Shown here: in pieces, positions 14,852-23,503 of the stretch
Layout: the number at the start of each line of letters is the position of its first letter
Position numbering within the stretch: the stretch's first letter is position 1
IMG/VR virus record: IMGVR_UViG_3300044811_000031
Location: 23,792 to 87,791 of that record
Length of the DNA: 64,000 bases
Direction: 5' to 3' (one strand)
Origin: a virus
The notes under the pieces: generated by a model
The model's database searches: none
What the model saw: only the letters and a program-made list of their open reading frames with translations
Told to the model about the DNA's origin: nothing
Translations under genes and position numbers: made by a program

Positions 14852-17800
14852 ATGGCTCTCGGATCGCTTGTGGGACGTGGATTTGTGAGAATAGATGCGG
14901 ACACCAAGCCCGCCAAGAAGGCCATCATGGCGCTGGGAGCGATCGGCTCCCAGGGTGGGCTGATGGCGATCAGCAGCGCGCTGTCCAGCGTCGCTGTCCC
15001 GGCCATCGCCGCCGTCACCACCGCTACCTTCGCCATGGCCAACAGCTTCGCCGCCGCCGGTGCGGCGGCCGGTATCTTTGCCCTCGCGGTCAAGCCTCAG
15101 TTCGCCGACATCAGCAAGGCCATGAAGGGCCAGGCAATCGCGGAGGACGCGAAGACCAAGGCTGCCGTCCAGGCGTCGCTCGCGCAGGACATCGCGACCA
15201 AGAACGGCTACAAGTACGGCACCCAGGTCAAGATCACATCCAAGATGACCGCTGCCGCCAAGGACAAGGCGACGGAGTACAACCGGGCGCTGGCCGCCTC
15301 CGGCAGCGCGAGCAAGACCGCCACCAAGGCGCAGGCCCTGTACAAGCAGGAGCTGGACGCCATGCCCCCGGCCACCCGCAAGACGGCCGAGGCGATGCAG
15401 AACTTGAAGGACGACACCAACTCCTGGAGCCGGTCGCTGGCCGCGACCACGATGCCGATCTTCACCCGGGGGATCAACATCATCCGGGGGCTGCTGCCCA
15501 AGCTGACCCCGATCGTCCATCTGGCATCCGAGCAGATCACCCAGTTCATGGACAACTTCCGGGGGGACCGGGGCGGGCTCTTCGTCAAGTTCGGCAAGAA
15601 CATGCAGCTCCTCGCCGGTGGCTCGCTGGGTGTGCTGCTCCGCTCTCTGAAGAACATCGCCCTCGGCTTCGTCGGGGTGATGAACGCCTTCGCCCCCATG
15701 GCCATGGGGATGGGGCTGGGCTTCGAGAGCCTGACCAAGAAGTTCGCCACCTTCGGCATCAAGCTCCAGTACAGCAAGGGCTTCAAGTCGTTCATCGCGC
15801 AGGCCCGCTCCCTCAAGCAGACCAACCTGCTGAAAACCATCGGGGACCTGGCCAAGATCGCCATCACGGCGGTGCAGGCGATGGGCCCCCTCGCCGGGGT
15901 CAGCCTCAAGATCGCTCAGGCGTTCGCGTCCATGCTCGCGGCCCTGCCGCCCGCCGTACTGACCAAGCTCGTCCAGGCCATCGTGCTGGCCAACGTGGCG
16001 TTCAAGGCGTACGCCATCTACACCGCCGCCGCCGCCGGGGTCACCTGGCTCTTCAGCACGGCCAACGGCGCCAGCCGTGTACAGATGGCCCTCACCCGGA
16101 TCGAGCTCTACGCCTGGAACATCCAGCTCCGGCTGATGGCCATGCAGCAGGGCATCGCCGCTGCCGCGACCTGGGCCTGGAACGCCGCGCTCACCGCGTC
16201 CACCGCCGTGGTCAACTTCTTCCGGCTGGCCAACCTGCGCGCCGTGGCGTCGGTCATCGCCACCCGCATCCAGATCATCGCCCTGGCCGTGGCACAGCGA
16301 GCGGCAGCCGTGGCGAGCGCCGTCGTCACCGCCGCCACGTGGGCGTGGTCGGTCGCGATGAACTCCACCGGCATTCCGCTGCTGATCATCGCCATCGCCG
16401 CCCTGGTCGCAGCGATCATCTGGATCGCAGTGAAGACCACCTGGTTCCAGACCGGCTGGAAGTACACCTGGAACGCGATCAAGGTCGCGGCGTTCTACGT
16501 CTGGCATGCGCTGGAAGCCGTCTGGCACGGCATCACCGTCGGCTACGAGGCGATCCTGTCCGCCGCGCAGGCCGTGTGGCGCTGGCTGAAGTCCAACTGG
16601 CCATATCTGGTCGGCATCCTCGGTGGGCCGTTCGGCCTCGCCGTTGCGTACATCACCAAGCACTGGGGCCAGGTCAGGGACTTCCTCATCTCCGGCTGGC
16701 ACTCGATCTACAACAACGTCGTCTCCCCGATCATCCACTTCTTCACCGTGTCGATCCCCAACGCGGCCGGGCACATGAGGGACTTCGTCAAGTCGGCCTT
16801 CCGGAGCATGGTGCTGTTCATCCTCGACCGCTTCGGGGATGTGCTCCACGGCGCGGCGCGGCTCTTCGGCTGGGTGCCAGGAGTCGGCGGGAAGCTCAAG
16901 TCGGCCGAGCGCTCGTTCCAGAAGTTCCGGGACAACGTCAACAAGGCCCTGGGCGGGGTCAACGGCCACACCGTCAAGGTGCCGGTGAGCTTCCGGACCA
17001 TCGGCGGGACGAAGGTCTTCACCCGGGCCAGCGGTGGCGCGATCGACGGTGTCGGCACGGAGACGTCCGACTCCAACCTCGCCCTGGTGTCCAAGAACGA
17101 GCACGTCTGGAGTGCCAAGGAGGTCCGGGGCGCCGGTGGCCACGGGGCGATGGTCAGCATGCGCAGGGCCGCCAAGGAGGGCAAGCTCCCCGCCTTCGCC
17201 CAGGGCGGCACGCTCGGTGTGACGACCTCGGCCCCGAACTACAAGAGCGTCAGTTCCGCGATGTCCCGGGCGATCATGGCGGAGATCAACCTGCACAAGA
17301 AGGCCCTGTTCAACACGCTGCCCATGGCGATGCTCGCGGGCGGCTTCGCCGGAGGGGGCAAGGCCCCGGTCGGCGGCGCGAACCACTGGCGTGGCCTCGT
17401 CATCACGATGCTCAAGATGGTCGGCCAGTCGACCGGGCTGGTCAACACGGTGCTCCGGCGCATGCAGCAGGAGTCCGGGGGCAACCCGAACATCGTCAAC
17501 AAGTGGGACAGCAACTGGAAGGCCGGGCACCCCTCCGTCGGCCTGATGCAGGTCATCGGACCGACCTTCCGGGCGCACGCCGGTAAGTACCTGCACACGG
17601 GGCCGTTCCTCTACGGCACGTCGGTCAACCCGGCGGCCAACATCTACGCGTCCTTCCGCTACGCCCTCGGCCGGTACGGATCCCTGGCCAACGCCTTCAA
17701 CCGCAAGGGCGGATACGACCTGGGTGGCGTGGCCAGCGGCACCGGCCTCTTCCCGAAGATGACCAGCGCGCCGGAGCGGGTCCTGTCCCCCCGGCAGACG

Positions 17801-17983
17801 GCCGCCTTCGAGAAGTCGATGAGCGGTGGCTTCGGCCAGGGCGGCCAGATGGTCGTCCACATCCACCTGGAGAACCACGGGGTCATCGGCAGCCGGGCAG
17901 AGCTGGAGCAGTGGCTGGTGGACTCCCTGGACTCCATCGGCCGCAAGCACCGCGTGCCTGCCTCGTTCGTGAAGAACGGGTGA
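14852..17983 (+). CDS. Tape measure protein with C-terminal lytic transglycosylase domain
   Basis: 1043 residues. The N-terminal 60 residues are hydrophobic and glycine/alanine-rich, several further hydrophobic segments follow (for example LLIIAIAALVAAIIWIAV, about 510-527), and long helical stretches lie between, as in tape measures that set tail length and thread into the membrane. From about residue 845 the sequence LRRMQQESGGNPNIVNKWDSN ... PSVGLMQVIGPTF ... NIYASFRYALGRYG is a soluble lytic transglycosylase domain with the glutamate of QQESGG as probable catalyst. This would cut peptidoglycan during DNA entry. Tail length predicted in the 150-nm range by the usual 1.5 angstrom per residue. 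Confidence 0.9.
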   Translation: MALGSLVGRGFVRIDADTKPAKKAIMALGAIGSQGGLMAISSALSSVAVPAIAAVTTATFAMANSFAAAGAAAGIFALAVKPQFADISKAMKGQAIAEDAKTKAAVQASLAQDIATKNGYKYGTQVKITSKMTAAAKDKATEYNRALAASGSASKTATKAQALYKQELDAMPPATRKTAEAMQNLKDDTNSWSRSLAATTMPIFTRGINIIRGLLPKLTPIVHLASEQITQFMDNFRGDRGGLFVKFGKNMQLLAGGSLGVLLRSLKNIALGFVGVMNAFAPMAMGMGLGFESLTKKFATFGIKLQYSKGFKSFIAQARSLKQTNLLKTIGDLAKIAITAVQAMGPLAGVSLKIAQAFASMLAALPPAVLTKLVQAIVLANVAFKAYAIYTAAAAGVTWLFSTANGASRVQMALTRIELYAWNIQLRLMAMQQGIAAAATWAWNAALTASTAVVNFFRLANLRAVASVIATRIQIIALAVAQRAAAVASAVVTAATWAWSVAMNSTGIPLLIIAIAALVAAIIWIAVKTTWFQTGWKYTWNAIKVAAFYVWHALEAVWHGITVGYEAILSAAQAVWRWLKSNWPYLVGILGGPFGLAVAYITKHWGQVRDFLISGWHSIYNNVVSPIIHFFTVSIPNAAGHMRDFVKSAFRSMVLFILDRFGDVLHGAARLFGWVPGVGGKLKSAERSFQKFRDNVNKALGGVNGHTVKVPVSFRTIGGTKVFTRASGGAIDGVGTETSDSNLALVSKNEHVWSAKEVRGAGGHGAMVSMRRAAKEGKLPAFAQGGTLGVTTSAPNYKSVSSAMSRAIMAEINLHKKALFNTLPMAMLAGGFAGGGKAPVGGANHWRGLVITMLKMVGQSTGLVNTVLRRMQQESGGNPNIVNKWDSNWKAGHPSVGLMQVIGPTFRAHAGKYLHTGPFLYGTSVNPAANIYASFRYALGRYGSLANAFNRKGGYDLGGVASGTGLFPKMTSAPERVLSPRQTAAFEKSMSGGFGQGGQMVVHIHLENHGVIGSRAELEQWLVDSLDSIGRKHRVPASFVKNG

Positions 17984-17987
17984 CGCC

Positions 17988-20351
17988 GTGGCCATCGCCT
18001 TCCGCGCCGCAGGCGCCCGCACCAAGGTCGACATCGGCAACAGCGGCTCCCCGCAGAACGTCGGCCTCCCGGCCGGTCACCTCTCGGGGGACCTGCTGTT
18101 CATGGTCGTCCTCACCGACGACAACAACGGCCCCACCACCCCGTCCGGCTGGTCGAGCCTGTTCGGCTCCCAGCCCGGCAGCTCGCAGGCGTCGCCCTAC
18201 ATCGCCCGGCCGAGGATGCACGTCTTCTACCGCATAGACAACGGCTCCCTGGGCGCCAACGTCAGCGTCACCTTCAACACGTCCAGCTGGCCCACCGGCG
18301 ACCCGTTCGTCGTCGCGTGCACCCTGGCGTACACCGGCTGCGACACCACGAGCCCTATCGGCCAGTGGCAGCAGAGCAACAACCAGAGCACCACGGCCGC
18401 GCAGGCCCACCCGCAGATCACCGAGTCCCTCGCCAACTGCTGGCTGCTGACCTTCCGGGGCGTCAGCACCGACAGCCCTGCCGCCACCTTCACCAACTCG
18501 GTCGGCACGGATGCCGAGCGGGTGGACGACTCCGACGGCTTCAACGAGCTGGCCTTCGGCCTGTACGACTCCAACGTCGCCCTCGTGGCGGGTACCTACA
18601 CCCAGCGCACCACGACGGCCAGCCGCGCCACCACCTACGGCAACGTCCTCGCGAGCATCGCCATCCGCCCGGCGGCCGTGGCTGGGGCCGTGGTCGCCAT
18701 CGCCGGTACGGCGGAGGCCACCGGCACAGCCAACAACGTGACCGCGACCGCCCTGTCCGGCCCGTGGGACAACTGCGCCGTGCTGCCCTCCTACTCGTGG
18801 GCGATCGACTGGGACGGCAACGGCGTCTTCACCGACCCGGGGGAGGACGTCCGGCCGGACATCCTGTCCGGTGGGGTGACGATCGAGTACGGCCGGGACC
18901 AGAGCCGACAGCTCAGCCCGACCAAGATCGGCAGCATCGGGTTCTCGGTCAACAACACCACCCGCAAGTACAGCCCCGAGTACGCATCGGGCGTCCTGTT
19001 CGGGGACCTGGACCCGGCCCGGGAGATGAAGGGCTCGGTCGTCTTCTCCGGCACGACGTACCCCCTGGGCTTCGCCCGGATCGATGACTACAACATCCAT
19101 GCCGACCGGGACAACCGGACCGTCGACTTCACCTTCCTCGACGGGCTCAAGCTGCTCGACGGCTTCCCCCTGTCCACGCCGGTGCTGTCGTCCATGCGCA
19201 CCGGAGACCTGATCAGCTACATCCTCGATCAGGCCGGTTGGACCGGCACCCGGGACATCGACCCCGGCGCGACGATCGTCCCCTTCTGGTGGGTGGAGGG
19301 CCCCAGCGCGCTGTCCGCCATCCAGGATCTCGTCCGCTCCGAGGGCCCGCCCTCGATCGCCTACGTGGACCTGAACAACAACTTCATCTTCCGCGACCGG
19401 CACCACCGGCTGCTGCGGTCGTCCTCGATCAACGTCCAGGCGTCCTTCGCGGCGAAGGCCCTGGGCGACTGCACCGCCCCGGCGGTCACCGGGCTGAGCT
19501 TCACGGCGCCTTTCGACTACGCGCACGGCTGGCGGGACATCGTCAACTCGGTCAGCTTCGATGTGGACGAGCGCTCCCCCGATGCCGAGTACACCGTCGT
19601 GTGGAACTCGGACAGCTCGTACTCCCTGGCCATCGGCGAGAGCCAGACGATCGACATCTCCGGGTCCGACCCGTTCATCAACGCGCAGGATCTCACCCTC
19701 GGAACCGACTACACCGTGACCGGCGCCGGGACGGTCACCACCACGGTCTCCCGCGACTCCGGCCAGTCGGTGCGGATCACCCTGCTGGCCATCGGCGGCT
19801 CCGTCGTCATCTCCAACCTCCAGCTGAGGGGCAGGGCCATCCCTGTCCGGCGGACCATCAAGGTCTCCCAGACGGACGCCGCCTCGATCACGTCCCACGG
19901 TGAGCGGTCGTATCCGGACAGCGCCCCCTGGTCCAACGTCCAGGACGCCTACGCCATAGCGACGATGATCCTGCTCCACTACGCGCACCGACGCCCCACC
20001 GTCTCGCTGCGCCTGGCGGCCTCCGACCCGGAGCACTACCAGCAGATCCTGTCCCGGATGATCTCCGACCGGATCCACATCGTCAACGCCGAGATGGGCA
20101 TCAACGACGACTTCTTCGTGGAGACGATCACCCACAAGATCGACCGGATGAACCAGACCGGGAAGCCGCCGCTGCACTCGGTCGTCCTCGGCTGCGAGAA
20201 GCAGCTGACCCTGAACACCAACCCGTTCCGCTTCGATGTGCGTGGCTCCGGGTTCGACCAGGGCGTGTTCGACCCGATCACCTCCGACGACCCGACCACC
20301 GTGTTCGTCTTCGACCAGGGCATGTTCGACACCGATCTGTACGGGACGTGA
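17988..20351 (+). CDS. Minor tail protein / tail hub with fibre-like N-terminal domain
   Basis: 787 residues from GTG 17988. Residues 1-240 (MAIAFRAAGARTKVDIGNS ... GDLLFMVVLTDDNNG) are homologous to the N-terminal domain of the repetitive protein at 7640. From about 260 (YSWAIDWDGNGVFTDPGEDV) the protein resembles actinophage tail hub proteins that follow the tape measure: TIEYGRDQSRQLSP, SPEYASGVLFGDLDPAREM and FLDGLKLLDGF, with a beta-rich C-terminus. Likely forms the distal tail ring/hub and carries a receptor-facing domain. Confidence 0.75.
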   Translation: MAIAFRAAGARTKVDIGNSGSPQNVGLPAGHLSGDLLFMVVLTDDNNGPTTPSGWSSLFGSQPGSSQASPYIARPRMHVFYRIDNGSLGANVSVTFNTSSWPTGDPFVVACTLAYTGCDTTSPIGQWQQSNNQSTTAAQAHPQITESLANCWLLTFRGVSTDSPAATFTNSVGTDAERVDDSDGFNELAFGLYDSNVALVAGTYTQRTTTASRATTYGNVLASIAIRPAAVAGAVVAIAGTAEATGTANNVTATALSGPWDNCAVLPSYSWAIDWDGNGVFTDPGEDVRPDILSGGVTIEYGRDQSRQLSPTKIGSIGFSVNNTTRKYSPEYASGVLFGDLDPAREMKGSVVFSGTTYPLGFARIDDYNIHADRDNRTVDFTFLDGLKLLDGFPLSTPVLSSMRTGDLISYILDQAGWTGTRDIDPGATIVPFWWVEGPSALSAIQDLVRSEGPPSIAYVDLNNNFIFRDRHHRLLRSSSINVQASFAAKALGDCTAPAVTGLSFTAPFDYAHGWRDIVNSVSFDVDERSPDAEYTVVWNSDSSYSLAIGESQTIDISGSDPFINAQDLTLGTDYTVTGAGTVTTTVSRDSGQSVRITLLAIGGSVVISNLQLRGRAIPVRRTIKVSQTDAASITSHGERSYPDSAPWSNVQDAYAIATMILLHYAHRRPTVSLRLAASDPEHYQQILSRMISDRIHIVNAEMGINDDFFVETITHKIDRMNQTGKPPLHSVVLGCEKQLTLNTNPFRFDVRGSGFDQGVFDPITSDDPTTVFVFDQGMFDTDLYGT

Positions 20352-20358
20352 GAGAGAA

Positions 20359-20721
20359 ATGAGCCAGCTGCTGCTGCCCAGTTCGCAGGCGTACATCTAC
20401 TGCGGCGAGTGGGTGGGCGACTGCCCCCGCGAGGGCTGCGCCAACGTCGAGTTCCTCTGGATGCCGCTGGTGCCCAACGGCCCCCGGGTCCAGCCCAAGC
20501 CGATGTATGTCTGCTCGTACTGCGGCATGCAGGCGGTCATCGAGTGGCCGGACAGCGAGTTCATGGTCGGGGCGATGGCCGTGCTCATGCAGCGGCCGGT
20601 GCCCGACAACCGGAACTGGTACCCGGCCGACCACGACGTCGCCACCCGGTTCCGCATCCCCCACGGGCAGACGCTCGATGACCTGAGGGCCGAGAACGAA
20701 GCTCACGGAGTGGAGGTGTGA
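20359..20721 (+). CDS. Tail-operon protein with two Cys pairs
   Basis: 120 residues from ATG 20359 (GAGAGAGAA upstream). CPREGC near residue 22 and CSYCG near 52 form a likely zinc ribbon; the C-terminal half is helical and acidic. No enzymatic motif. Its position between hub and fibre genes suggests a minor tail or assembly role. Confidence 0.7.
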   Translation: MSQLLLPSSQAYIYCGEWVGDCPREGCANVEFLWMPLVPNGPRVQPKPMYVCSYCGMQAVIEWPDSEFMVGAMAVLMQRPVPDNRNWYPADHDVATRFRIPHGQTLDDLRAENEAHGVEV

Positions 20722-20722
20722 C

Positions 20723-21262
20723 ATGGCGTGGTCCAGCCCTATGACGGCAGTAGCCGGGGCGACGTTCACGGCTGCCCAGTTCAACCAGTACGTCCGGGAC
20801 AACCTGAACGAATGCCCGACGGCCAAGGCCACCGTGGCGTCGCAGATGTTCATCAGCACCGGGGCCAACGCCCTCGTCGCCCGGGCGCCGGGCACGGCCA
20901 CCGTGGTCACCAACCAGACCACGGCGTCGACCTCCTACGTCGACCTCACCACGGTCGGCCCGGCGTTCACGGTGAACACCGGCACCATCGCCATCGTCTC
21001 GTTCTCCGCCTCGGTGGCCAACAACGTGGCCAACAGCGCGGCCAACGTCTCCGTGGCGGTGTCCGGAGCGTCGTCCGTCGCCGCGAGCGACAACTGGTGC
21101 CTGCTGTTCGACGGCAACGCGGCAGGCAACTTCAGCCGGGCCGGGAACACCCACGTCTTCTCCGGCCTGACCCCCGGGTCCAACACCTTCACCACGAAGT
21201 ACAAGGTCGGCTCCAACACCGGCAGCTTCCAGTTCCGCGAGATCAACGTCATCCCCCTGTGA
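20723..21262 (+). CDS. Fibre-like minor tail protein, paralogue 1
   Basis: 179 residues. The N-terminus MAWSSPMTAVAGATFTAAQFNQYVRDNLNE is shared with paralogues 2 and 3; it is a common N-terminal attachment motif of actinophage tail proteins. The rest is beta-rich (AIVSFSASVANNVANSAANVSVAVSG) and ends FREINVIPL, also shared. Probably a small tip or host-contact protein. Confidence 0.75.
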   Translation: MAWSSPMTAVAGATFTAAQFNQYVRDNLNECPTAKATVASQMFISTGANALVARAPGTATVVTNQTTASTSYVDLTTVGPAFTVNTGTIAIVSFSASVANNVANSAANVSVAVSGASSVAASDNWCLLFDGNAAGNFSRAGNTHVFSGLTPGSNTFTTKYKVGSNTGSFQFREINVIPL

Positions 21263-21275
21263 GAGGAGGGTCCGC

Positions 21276-21572
21276 ATGGCCACCATCCGCGCCTACGTCA
21301 ACCAGCTCTGGGACGCTCAGCAGTTCATCGCCAGGCAGCTCGGGTCCGACCTCGCCCGGGGGCCGCTGGAGCAGCGGGCGGCCGTCCTGTCCATCGATCT
21401 GACCACGGCCGTGATCCTCAAGACCCTCGTGGACGCCGGGGTCACCACCGACGTCGCCCTCCAGGCGACCATGACCAGCGTGCGGAACGCCATTTACAAG
21501 CGGCAGCCCGGCTTCGTCCCGGCCCCCGGGGACAACGACGAAGGCGTCACCCCGCAGCCGGATCTGGGGTGA
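21276..21572 (+). CDS. Small helical minor tail protein
   Basis: 98 residues with GAGAGGAGGG upstream. Helical and acidic, with no cysteine: YVNQLWDAQQFIARQLGSDL and ILKTLVDAGVTTDVALQATM. It is placed between fibre paralogues 1 and 2. A chaperone or linker for the fibres is possible; no family recognised. Confidence 0.65.
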   Translation: MATIRAYVNQLWDAQQFIARQLGSDLARGPLEQRAAVLSIDLTTAVILKTLVDAGVTTDVALQATMTSVRNAIYKRQPGFVPAPGDNDEGVTPQPDLG

Positions 21573-21578
21573 CTGAAC

Positions 21579-22130
21579 ATGGCATGGACTGCTCCCATGA
21601 CAGCGGTGTCCGGCAGCGTCTACACGGCTGCCCAGTTCAACACCCACGTCCGGGACAACCTGAACGAGACGGCCGTGGCCCACGCTGCCAACCTGGGCGG
21701 GTACTTCGTCACCGCCGGGACCAACCAGATCGTGGAGAGGCTGATCGGGCAGTCGACCCTGAACGCCTCCAGTGTGACGTCGTCCACCAGCTACACCGAT
21801 CTGGACGACGGGATCCCCGGCCCGACCGTCACCCTGACCACCGGCAGCACGGCCCTGGTCACCGTCGGCGGGCGCATCGGCCCCAACACGGTCGCCACCC
21901 CGAGCACGAAGATGAGCTGGGAGGTATCCGGCGCGTCCTCCGTCACGGCGGCCGACGACTGGGCAGCCGGGCAGGTCAACTCCGGCACGACCACCATGGT
22001 CGTCTACACCTGCCGCACGTACCTGGCCACCGGCCTGACTCCCGGCGTGAACACCTTCACCGCGAAGTACTGCGTCAGCTCGGGCACCGGCACCTACAGC
22101 GTCCGCAACATCAACGTTCTGCCGTTCTGA
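21579..22130 (+). CDS. Fibre-like minor tail protein, paralogue 2
   Basis: 183 residues. Shares MAWTAPMTAV.GSVYTAAQFNTHVRDNLNE with its neighbours and, in the middle, the segment VGGRIGPNTVATPSTKMSWEVSGAS that is nearly identical in paralogue 3. Ends VRNINVLPF. The strong local identity, also visible in the DNA, points to recent duplication or gene conversion. Confidence 0.75.
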   Translation: MAWTAPMTAVSGSVYTAAQFNTHVRDNLNETAVAHAANLGGYFVTAGTNQIVERLIGQSTLNASSVTSSTSYTDLDDGIPGPTVTLTTGSTALVTVGGRIGPNTVATPSTKMSWEVSGASSVTAADDWAAGQVNSGTTTMVVYTCRTYLATGLTPGVNTFTAKYCVSSGTGTYSVRNINVLPF

Positions 22131-22143
22131 GGGAGGTGATCGT

Positions 22144-22689
22144 ATGGCCTGGACCGCCGTCCCCACGGCCGTGGCCGGGTCCGTGGTGTCCGCCGCGCAG
22201 TTCAACACCTACATCCGGGACAACCTCCTCGCCTCGGAGGCTGCCGCCTGCCTGACGCCGGGCAGCTTCCCGGTCACCTCCGGAGCCAACGCCGTGGTCG
22301 AGAGGATCCCGGCCACGGCCATCGTCGCCGCCGGTGAGACCGTGACGTCAGCTACGTACGCCGACTGTGCGACCCCCGGCCCGTCGGTGACGTGCGCTAC
22401 CGGCACCATCGCTCTGGTCATCGTCGGCGGCCGTATCGGCCCGAACACGGTCGCCACCCCGAGCACGAAGATGAGCTGGGAGGTCAGCGGGGCGACGACC
22501 ATCGCGGCATCGGACACGTGGGCGGCCGGTATGGTCAACCCCGGTACCACCACCTTCGCCATCTACACATCCCGGTGGTTCCGGACCACGGCCCTCACCC
22601 CGGGCAACAACACCTTCAAAGCCAAGTACGCGGCCAGCTCGGGTACGGCCACCTACACCTTCCGCTCCATCCACGTCATTCCGTTCTGA
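22144..22689 (+). CDS. Fibre-like minor tail protein, paralogue 3
   Basis: 181 residues with GGGAGGTGATC upstream. Same plan as the two copies before it: MAWTAVPTAVAGSVVSAAQFNTYIRDNL at the start, GGRIGPNTVATPSTKMSWEVSG in the middle, FRSIHVIPF at the end. Divergent surface segments between the shared blocks may give different binding specificities. Confidence 0.75.
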   Translation: MAWTAVPTAVAGSVVSAAQFNTYIRDNLLASEAAACLTPGSFPVTSGANAVVERIPATAIVAAGETVTSATYADCATPGPSVTCATGTIALVIVGGRIGPNTVATPSTKMSWEVSGATTIAASDTWAAGMVNPGTTTFAIYTSRWFRTTALTPGNNTFKAKYAASSGTATYTFRSIHVIPF

Positions 22690-22696
22690 GGAGATC

Positions 22697-23011
22697 ATGG
22701 ACTTCAGCCGGTTCCTCAGCCCGGACGTCGGTGCCGTCGGCATCCTCGTCCTCGTCGTCCTGCTCATCCTCTGGGGACTGCTGCTCCCCCGGTCGACGGT
22801 CAAGGCCCTGCTCGACGCCAAGGACGAGCAGGTGGAGCTGTACCGGTCCGCCTACCGGGACGCCATGGAGACCGTCGGGATCAAGGACCGGCAGATAGGC
22901 CAGCTGATGGAGATGGCCCGCACCACCACCCACGTGATCGAAGCCCTTCCGGGAGCGATCGGCCGGGACGGGGGTGACACCCATGCGCTGGACCCTGCGA
23001 AGGAAGGTTGA
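22697..23011 (+). CDS. Membrane-anchored coiled-coil protein of the lysis cassette
   Basis: 104 residues: one transmembrane helix (VGILVLVVLLILWGLLL, about 14-30) followed by a charged helical cytoplasmic part (LLDAKDEQVELYRSAYRDAMETVG). This architecture and its place before the endolysin fit an accessory membrane protein of lysis (holin partner or spanin-like), though Gram-positive phages lack classical spanins. Confidence 0.65.
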   Translation: MDFSRFLSPDVGAVGILVLVVLLILWGLLLPRSTVKALLDAKDEQVELYRSAYRDAMETVGIKDRQIGQLMEMARTTTHVIEALPGAIGRDGGDTHALDPAKEG

Positions 23012-23012
23012 C

Positions 23013-23198
23013 ATGATCAAGAGCGAAGACACCGAGGCTCGTCATGCAGCTCAGCACGCCAAGGCAGTCCGGAACAAGGCCCTCGAAGACACCGGGGAGA
23101 TCGCCGCCCTGAGCAACAGGCTCCGCACCCTGCGGGAGACCAACCACTTCGCCGACCTGATCCGGGCGGCCCTGAACGGTGAGGCCCACAGACCGTGA
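23013..23198 (+). CDS. Small helical protein in the lysis cassette
   Basis: 61 residues from ATG 23013 with AAGGAAGG upstream. Highly charged helix (TEARHAAQHAKAVRNKALEDT ... LSNRLRTLRETNHFADLIRAAL), no membrane segment. It overlaps the holin-like gene by GTGA. Similar short proteins accompany holins in other actinophages; role unknown. Confidence 0.65.
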   Translation: MIKSEDTEARHAAQHAKAVRNKALEDTGEIAALSNRLRTLRETNHFADLIRAALNGEAHRP

Positions 23199-23503
23199 AC
23201 ACCTACGAGACGATCAACTACTGGGCGAGCATGTACGCCTCCATCGCCTGCATCGCCTTCGTGATCGCCTACTCGGTCCTGGCACCATGGTGGAAGACCT
23301 CCACCGGGCGCATGATCATGATGCTGGTCGGCGGGCTGGCCGGGCTGGCGATACTGAGCATCGCCTTCTACCAGGTCCGGGACGCGGACACCGTCCGGGC
23401 CATCCGCTCCGTCCTGGTGATCCTCGTCGGCACCGCCCTGTGGTGGCAGGCCGGAGCCGTGGTCAGGGTCCAGATACAGCGCAGACGGGAGAAGCGGCGA
23501 TGA
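23195..23503 (+). CDS. Putative holin (three membrane segments)
   Basis: 102 residues from GTG 23195. Hydrophobic segments at about 12-31 (MYASIACIAFVIAYSVLAPW), 40-58 (IMMLVGGLAGLAILSIAFY) and 68-88 (AIRSVLVILVGTALWWQAGAV), then a basic tail (RRREKRR), the usual holin layout. Its stop overlaps the endolysin start (ATGA). Holins open the membrane for endolysin at the time of lysis. Confidence 0.65.
   Translation: MNTYETINYWASMYASIACIAFVIAYSVLAPWWKTSTGRMIMMLVGGLAGLAILSIAFYQVRDADTVRAIRSVLVILVGTALWWQAGAVVRVQIQRRREKRR

Noticed and set aside
14831-18040. 1069-codon - strand frame opposite the tape measure
   Set aside because: Low-complexity G/D/H/R/V translation typical of a GC-skew shadow; the tape measure is clearly the real gene.
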